Assembly (NCBI GenBank): GCA_002943765.1
Contig: PQWQ01000002.1
Location: 3,782,001-3,846,000, forward strand
Direction of reading: 5' to 3'
From: Psoroptes ovis
Lineage: Eukaryota > Arthropoda > Arachnida > Sarcoptiformes > Psoroptidae
DNA length: 64,000 nucleotides
Shown one piece after another: positions 52,701 through 61,700 of this stretch (its first letter is position 1; each line of letters starts with the position of its first letter). The notes under the pieces were generated by a model. The model was given only the letters and a program-made list of their open reading frames with translations, made no database searches and was not told the origin of the DNA. The translations under genes were made by a program, and so were the position numbers.

Positions 52701-55700
52701 AATGAAAATAGTCGAAAATGAAAATGAAATTTTCATTTTTTTTCTCATTCATTCATTTTTCTCTGAATTCATTCATTCATTTTTTTTTCGCTCGCTATAT
52801 TTTATCAAATTGAAAAATGAATCAATGAATATTTTACAGATCCTCATTCATATAACCGAATACAATAATTCGTTTTATTTCTCCAGTGATTATTGAATGC
52901 AGCAAGAATTTATTTTTATTCTCATTTCATTTTTTATTTCCATGAAAATTTCGATACAAAAAATAATAATGAATCAATGTATAATTTCATCTTTATTTTT
53001 TCATATTCTATTTTTCCATTTTTTTCGTTTTGTTTTTTATTTTAATAATAATTTCATAAATTCTATGTGATTTCCCCAATGTTATTGGGCGTTGGTGTGT
53101 AAGTATGGATGCGGATGAATTTTTATTTTTCTGTTTTGATATGAATAAATCATTTCAAATGTTTTTTGAAAAATGAATCGAAATCCTGAAATGAATGAAA
53201 GTAAATTTTGAAAAAAATATAAATAAATAAATAAAACCTGACAATATCAATATTTATACCAAAAAATATTACTTATTTATACATTTTGACAGTTGTAGCA
53301 TCATTTTTAGTTCATTTTTAATTCTTCAAATGGCCTAAAACACCATTTAAAGTACGATTGGTTTCATAAATTTATTTATCCATCATTTTTTGTGTGAAAA
53401 AATTTTTTTAAAATGAAAATAAGATAACCAGAGGAATTCATTATTCATTTATCACAAGTAAATTAAAGAAGTACTTGTCGACGAAAACTCAGAGACAAGT
53501 TGAAGTGAATAGAAAAAAAGTGGGTATCATTTTGAAAATGATACGATTTTTCATTTATTAACAGAAAAATATTGATGTTTTCATTTTTCCAATTCACATT
53601 TGAATTTGATTTGGTTTTTCTTTTTGTTTTTTCGGCCCCAATTTTTTTCCTTAATGAAAATTGATTCAATTCCTTTTAATTCACCATAAATTTCATTATT
53701 ATTATTGTTGTTTCTGTTGATAATTTCCAATAATCATCAGAAATTTTGCTTGAAAATATATATATTTGATCTATTTTTGATGTCGATTCCTTGTTTTTCT
53801 TTTTATTTTTTCCCCCTTTATTTTACTGTATCTCTTAATTCTCAATTTACAAAAAGTAAATTTCAATGTTTTTTCAATTCTTATTACTTTCTTGTTATAG
53901 AATTTAACCCCTTTTCATTTTCACATTATTCTTCGATGTAATTCTTTATAATGTAAAAAGAGTGAAAAAGGAGAAAATGAATCTTTATCAAATGAAAAAT
54001 TGCTTTGTTTGATTTTTTTCTTTTCTCAAATTTTCTTCATTTTTTTCAATAGGGTTACAAAATCTTTATTTTCTTACAATTTTCTTGGTTAGTTATCTTT
54101 GTTTTTTCTTTTCCATTTTTTACTTTATATTCATGTCAAACTGAATAAAAAAATGGTTGAAAAAACAACGAAGAAAAAAACGATAAAACACATTCGACAT
54201 CATGATTTATTGCTTATAAAAATACCCAAAAACAATAATACCATTGAAAAACATTTGCAAAAGATGAACATATCATACCCATACATACACTTATATACGT
54301 ACAAATCTTCTATTTGTTCGTTATTTCACTGATTCATTGATTCATTCCCTTTTTTTCTTCGAAAAAAAAATATTTAAGATTATACACTTTTCACATTCAA
54401 TATTAATAATAATGGTGGAAAATAAAATAAAAAAAACCGCTGCCGATAAAAGAAATGAAATATATTAATATTGGTATTCTCTTTGAAATAAAAACATGAA
54501 ATACTTGTATGATGACGATGATAATGATACCGATATTTTGAAATATAGAAGAAAAATATAAGATGTTTTTGTCATTTCTTTGAAATTCATTTGTCTATTT
54601 GTTTTGTTTCATTTATTTATTTGTTATGTCACACATAAATAAATGTAGATTGTAAAGAAACGAAGACTTTTTAAACCACCGTTTTAATGTATGTAAAGTG
54701 ACGAATGGCTTTTCGGAAACATTGCTTTACTATTATCAACAGAGCCAAATACTTTGTGCACCAGATTTGCGATACTTTCTAGTATTGCTATCGAAGATGA
54801 TTAATTAACGAACGAATTTTATAATTAAGATATTTATTGATTAAACACAAACGAAAAGGATAATCGAAAATACAAATATTTAATTGTGTCTTGTGTGATC
54901 GGAGGTCGAATGTCGAATGATTGTGTTGCCCCCTTTTGTGTCTTAGAATGGGTGTGTTTTTATATGTTCATGAAAGCGAAAATAGAATTTAAATTTAAGG
55001 TCATAGAACAACGCAAGTAGTGGCATAGTCTACTACTAAAAATCTTAATTTCTTATTTCTGAACCCAGGAAATCTAACTACGTCGTTTCTGAGCTTTCGA
55101 AGTTGCGATATTTTGACCAAAACTAATTTCGAATTTGATTTGTCGCGTCACACTGCCGGCGCCAAAGATGGGTTCGATGATACAATATGCAGATAAAGTG
55201 TGATTCCAAAATGATCAATAGCAATACTTTCAAATTGAGGTTGAGGTTGGAGGATGAAGATAAAGTATGAAGATAAAGGATGAAAATAAAATACGAAGAT
55301 AAAGTATAAGGATAAAGTACACTAAAAATGGTGCGCTCTGTTAATAATTAGCGCACTGGCAAAGATTTAAATCGGGTGGTTTAATACGCAATATGACATC
55401 AAGATTTCCGAAATTAAGTACTAGGTTTGGCGGTTTGAAATCGAATTGAACAAATTTATATCTAATACGTTTCCAATTTTTAATCGATGGAATAGGCATT
55501 TTTACATTTTGATTAATAAATTCGGGTTTTATCATAATCGTTGACAAACTGTTGATTCCATTTACATAATTTGCAGGTTCGAATTTAGATGATGAGATGT
55601 TAGAGATTTTGTATACATTTTTCGATTTCACATTAACACAATTGATTCGCGATTGGTCAAAATTAGATTTATATTTTTTCAAATTTTTCGAAATAGATTC

Positions 55701-58700
55701 ATAATAGTTTTTAGCTCGAATTACATCATAATCATTAGAATATTTATCCACTGTTTCGTTCAACTTTTCAATCATTAATTCGACAAGATTCTTTTTATCA
55801 TTCTGATTCGATATTTCTTTTGGATTTTCAATTTTAAATTTACCATTATCGAGATTTTCATTCATCAATTGATCATAATTCAATTTCTCATTTTCTAATA
55901 AATCATTATTCAAATCGACATTCTCGACATTTACGATCATTACATTTTCATCGTTCAAATTATTATTCAATTCTTCATTATCGAAATTATCAATTGCAAA
56001 ACTATGAATTTCTAAATTATCTTCTTTACATTTCGAATCTACTAAATGCAAATTTTCATTTTCGAATTCTGTGATTATTACTAAATTTTCAATATCTTTA
56101 TGATCGGATTTTTCTGACGAATCAGTTTCAATAATATTAAAATCGTTTTCATTCATTTCAGCTACTTCAATATCTGATACAATTGATTCTTCATCTTGGA
56201 TTGATTGACTTATTTCTAATGTTGCATCTTGATTGTTGTTCATGTTTTCATCGAAGATTGTTGGTTGAATTTCATTTTCTTTCAAATTTTCGATTTTAGA
56301 TACATTAATTTGTTTTGATTTTGTAGCCGATGGTTCGGCGATCGAACGCTGTTTCAAATTATCTTCTGGATCTGGTTCGATATGACATAATTCTTTCGCT
56401 ATTTTAATAATCAATTTTTGCGCGTCATTGTCTATTATGCTCGGTGCATTTGCTTTCATTTTGTTTGTCAATAAGGTGTCACATGTTTTTTCCCATTCAT
56501 TCAATAATTCAAATGTACGATTAATTTTTCTATTATCTTGCAAATTATTAATTACATTATTAGTACTTTTGATTTTAATTTGATTCTGATTATTCGAAGG
56601 ACTTTTAACGGATTTGTCCCTAAATTTCGAAATGTAATTATTTATCTTGTTTGAATATAATTCGACTTTATCTAAAAATTCTTCAGGTAGATCATCTTCT
56701 TCTTTACAATGTTCGATATAATATTCTTCTGCTTCATCATGTAATCTAGCTAATTCGGTTTTAAGATGGTATGCTCTTTCATAATCTGCGCCTGATGCAA
56801 CAGCGAAGGAAATATTCATTTGACATTTTCTTAATTGTTTCTTTAAATTTTCTGGTAACTCCATTTCGATTTTTCTTCTAATTTTGCAAATTCTTTATTT
56901 ATTTGATTGACAACATTTATTCGATCCAAGATTCAAAATTTTCAATACGAATTACGAATTACGAAATAAACTTTAAACTTTACGAAGATTCTTTATTTAC
57001 GAAGACGAATACGAATGCGAATACGAAAAAGCGAATACGAAAACGAAAAACGAAAACGAAAAATTCTTTTCTTGAACCGATTAAATTTTCTCACCAAATA
57101 ATTTCGAAATTTACTTTACGAATAATACTTCCAAAATTTTTCAATAACGAAGAACAATATTAAACAAATACTATAAATCGAAATTCAAAACTTTACGAAT
57201 ACGAGTACCAAATACAAAATCGAATCTTAAACAATACGAAGACGAAAGGCGAACGAATACGAATAACTTCCTTTTCATTAATCAAATGCGAATTTCTATT
57301 TTATCAATACAATTTTCGAATTTCTTTTTACATTACGAGCAATACCTTTTTGATTTTCGAAATGACGAAGAGCAATTTAAAACGAATAATATTTACCGAA
57401 TTTCAATACGAAGATGAGCAATAACGAACGGATATTTTCTGATTTTTCATAACGAATGATTTCTAATTCTTTCTTAAAACGAATATGCAAATATAAACAT
57501 TATTTCTATTTAATTTATCGAATTTCTTCTTTAACAATACGAATTTCGAATTTCCATTCTTATGACGAACATTAATTTTTTCAATTTTCGAAGATTATCA
57601 ATATACGAATATGATTTACAAATTTTCATTATTACGAATATTAATCACGAATTCAATTATCAATTTAATCTTTTTAACACAGACAAATCAAATTTTCGGA
57701 TGACATTTTTAGTGTATTTAGCGGGGCAAAGGTATTATAAACTCATTTTTAGTGTATGTAAAGAAACGAAGACTTTTTAAACCACCGTTTTAATGTATGT
57801 AAAGTGACGAATGGCTTTTCGGAAACATTGCTTTACTATTATCAACAGAGCCAAATACTTTGTGCACCAGATTTGCGATACTTTCTAGTATTGCTATCGA
57901 AGATGATTAATTAACGAACGAATTTTATAATTAAGATATTTATTGATTAAACACAAACGAAAAGGATAATCGAAAATACAAATATTTAATTGTGTCTTGT
58001 GTGATCGGAGGTCGAATGTCGAATGATTGTGTTGCCCCCTTTTGTGTCTTAGAATGGGTGTGTTTTTATATGTTCATGAAAGCGAAAATAGAATTTAAAT
58101 TTAAGGTCATAGAACAACGCAAGTAGTGGCATAGTCTACTACTAAAAATCTTAATTTCTTATTTCTGAACCCAGGAAATCTAACTACGTCGTTTCTGAGC
58201 TTTCGAAGTTGCGATATTTTGACCAAAACTAATTTCGAATTTGATTTGTCGCGTCACAGTAGATATTATCCATTTGTAATTTATTTATTGATTCGTAAAT
58301 AATAAGAAAAACGAAATCAAAGAATCGAGTTGTACCTTGTGTTTTGATTGATTTTGCTTTGTTTTTCATGGACATTTGTCCCCATCATAATCTCGAGTCT
58401 TTTATATCTTGATACAACATGATGATATCAGTATTTTCTCCATTCCTCAAAATTACAATTACATTTATATGATTTTTCGATTTATTTTGATTTTGATTTT
58501 TCGATTTTTTCAATACACTCTCCAGCAAATTCTTGGTATTTTTTTATGGTTTCATGATATTTTTCTTGTGGTGTTTTTTCCCAGTAATAGGATCACAATA
58601 AAAATAATTTATTTTCTTAATTCCATTTCACCCATTGAATTCAGAATTTATTTATTTATTTTTATTTTAATTTGTTTGACCACAAGTTTTTTTCCGAAAC

Positions 58701-61700
58701 ACGCGTAATGATGGGTAGCGATATTTTCTATTTTAATTTGTTTGAATTATTTCATTTCATTTCATGACTTTTTTGTTTGGTTGATGTAAATGTACATTCG
58801 TGCGATTTGTTTTGTTTTTGTTTTTTTTCGGCTGTTGATAATATTAAATTAATATAAATGTTTCACCAAAACAACAACAACAAGAAAATTAAAAGAAATG
58901 AATGAATATAATCATCATCATCATCATCATGATGTTGAATGGACATCATTTGTTTTTAATGATTATAATCATTACAACAAAAAAAAAAGCGACGACCATG
59001 ATGTTTATGATGATGTTTTTATGGCTGTTTTTCATTTGGTTGTTCATATTATTTGAAAAAAAAACAAAACACTGAAAACATTTGTTCAATCATTGATTGG
59101 TCATTTACGATTACGATTATTATTATTGTCATTATTTTCATTATAATTATTATTATTATTGTGTGTACAGTTGGTGTGTGACAATAATTTTAGGTCATTT
59201 CAAATCATCTGTACATTATTTTTTTCCCTATTTGGTCAAACTTTTAATTTCTCTCAAATTTGAAATTGCTTAAATTAGTCTTTTTTTCTTTGGTCAAAAT
59301 CGATATTTTGAAATATCGACATGGTTAACATTGCGCGTATTCAAAGTCGTCTAAACGCAGCATGACCAATGATTATTGGGATTGAGGTTTCATTAAGAAA
59401 ATTTTTGAAATCGAATTAATCAAATGACTTTCATTTTTTTATTCAAAAATTCTTCATTCGTTCAATCATTATTTGAATCATTTCAACATTTCGAAATGAA
59501 TGAAAATTTCGAGATTAATTTCCATATAAAACAATCATTCATCAATGTTATTTTTCCTCGCCAAAAATGAAAAATTTGCCACTTAAAATCATCAACCAAC
59601 CAACCATCATCAATGATTATCATATTTTTTCAATACAATCATCATCATTATCATGATAATGATTGCCTTTCATTATTTTATGATAATCATTTTTCAAATG
59701 AAAAAAAAAATTCTAATAGAATAGTTGAAAATCGAAATGGAAACAAAACAAAATGAATTTGTTTCCTTTGTTTTTCACAGCATAATGATGTGAAAAATGA
59801 GAATTGTTTCATTTCATTTCATTTCTTTTCTCATATTCTCTATCAATATTTCCATTCAAACAAAAACTAAAGCTAAAAAAATTGAAAATAATCAAAAATA
59901 AATATTTGACGCTTTCGATTTTCGATTTAAAATTCAAATTTTATTTCATTTGTTTTCTTTTGTTTTTGTTTATTGAAAATGAATAAAATAGAAGAAAACA
60001 AATTGAATTTGTATTATTATTATTATTATTATTATTATCAAATACAAATATACACAAAGGCACTGACATAAAATATATATTTTTGTCTAGTTTCTTCATA
60101 CATTTGTTCCCTATTTTTTTATCGTTTCAAATTTCAAATTGAAAAACTGGCGAATGAAATGAAAAGAAAAAAAAATGGTGGTTTGACTTTAGAGAAACCA
60201 TCAGAAAACATAGAATATTATTATGTATGAAAAAACAAAAAGTGAATTCAATTTTTCCATCATTGAAACTATACGAAATGATATGAAATGAAATAAAATG
60301 AAATGAAAAAAATGGAAATTCATTCAAAAAAAAAAAAAAAAAAATATACATCAAAGTATTATCATTATTGTTATTATTATTATTATTATTAATATTAGCA
60401 TTATGATCATCATCATCATCATCATCATCATTTTTCTTTTATATATTCAATATAACGATGATTCAAACATCCATTTGTTTTGTTTTATTTCGTTTCCAAT
60501 ATTTTTGCTTCTTCATTTTTTTTAGCGGCAAAAGCTGTTCTCTTTTCTCTCTCCGCATTGTCATTTGTTTTTTTTTCTTATGATCATTTTCACTGAAAAC
60601 ACCATCATCATCGAAAACAACAACAACAAAACTCTTTGTTTTGTGCTTGTATTTGTTCAATGTTTGTTTGGCTTCAAAGGAAAAAAAAGTAAAAGAAAAA
60701 ATGCGAAATAAAATTTGAATATACACGAATGAGAAATACACGAAAGAAAAATGAAATGAAATAAATTCTTAAAAGTTTTTTTCTCTTGATCATCATTTGA
60801 ATATCATTATTTGTTTGTTTTACTTTTTCATTCATTCATTCATTTATTTTTTTGTAATAACACGAATTCAACCAAAAGAATAAGAACCAAAAAAAATGTA
60901 TTAACATTTATACAAATAAATAAATGTATTTGAATATTTATATTTTTCCAAGAAAACAAAATAGAAATTTTTTTTTGTTTTCTCTCTTTCGCATTTCCCC
61001 ATCTGTTTTAATGTTAAAACAAAATTATATTAATATTACATAATGATTATGATGATGATGATAATGGTATAAAATCCAAATATATTTTATTTATTTATTT
61101 ATTTATTATTATCATTTTCAATACAAAAACAAAACAAAACATGGAAAAATGTTAGATGTGATAGATTTTGGTTCATTTTACTTTCATTCTGTTCATCCTC
61201 ATTTTCCAATACCATTCCAATAGTATTTTTGAAAATTTCAAAATCATTCATTCATTTCATATTCGTGAACATTTTAATATTATAATATATTATGCAATTT
61301 GAGATTATTTATTTGTTTATTTTCTTCCCATTCTCTGATACGTTCTGTTCAATCTATTGTTCAATTTTTTTGCTGTTGCTGTTCGTTTTTTTTTGTGATT
61401 CTGATAGATTAATGGTGAAAATATTTAAATCATACATGCATGAAACCATGTATGAAACCTTTGATTTTCAAATTTTTTACCACTAAATTCCATTTAAAAG
61501 TATGAAACCGGAAACAACAGTTTCAGTGATTGTTTTTTGACTTCGGTTGTAATATTTTTGAATAAAATTTTCAAAAAAAATAATTATATAAAATCACGCA
61601 ACAATAAATTTTAAAATGATAATAATAATAATGATAATCATTAAATGACCATGATGATCATCACCATGGTCATTATCATTAATTTCATCACCTTTTTTCT

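Larger units (their letters stand above)
54651..58258 (-). mobile_element. Gag-only LTR retrotransposon with identical LTRs
   Basis: 3608 bp: LTR 54651-55152, internal 55153-57756, LTR 57757-58258. The target-site duplication GTAGAT (54645-54650 and 58259-58264) is intact. Read on the minus strand, each LTR begins TGTGACGCG and ends TTTACA, with a TATA box and a downstream AATAAA. The internal region encodes one 507-residue gag-like frame and nothing that resembles protease, reverse transcriptase, RNase H or integrase, so mobility would depend on another element. Identical LTRs and an intact TSD point to a very recent insertion. Superfamily is unresolved (Ty3/gypsy-like or BEL/Pao-like); TSD of 6 bp does not settle it. 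It lies antisense to the host gene. Confidence 0.93.
57757..58258 (-). repeat. LTR, right copy (5' LTR in element orientation)
   Basis: 502 bp, identical by eye to the left copy, with minus-strand TGTGACGCG start and TTTACA end. Flanked on the right by the GTAGAT duplication. Confidence 0.95.

Noticed and set aside
55165..55185. GGGTTCGAT resembling a tRNA T-loop (B box) next to the left LTR
   Set aside because: No A box, acceptor stem or cloverleaf around it; no tRNA gene was found anywhere in the window.
57562..57780. Plus-strand frame crossing the LTR boundary
   Set aside because: Antisense to the element, runs across the internal/LTR junction and has no recognisable content.
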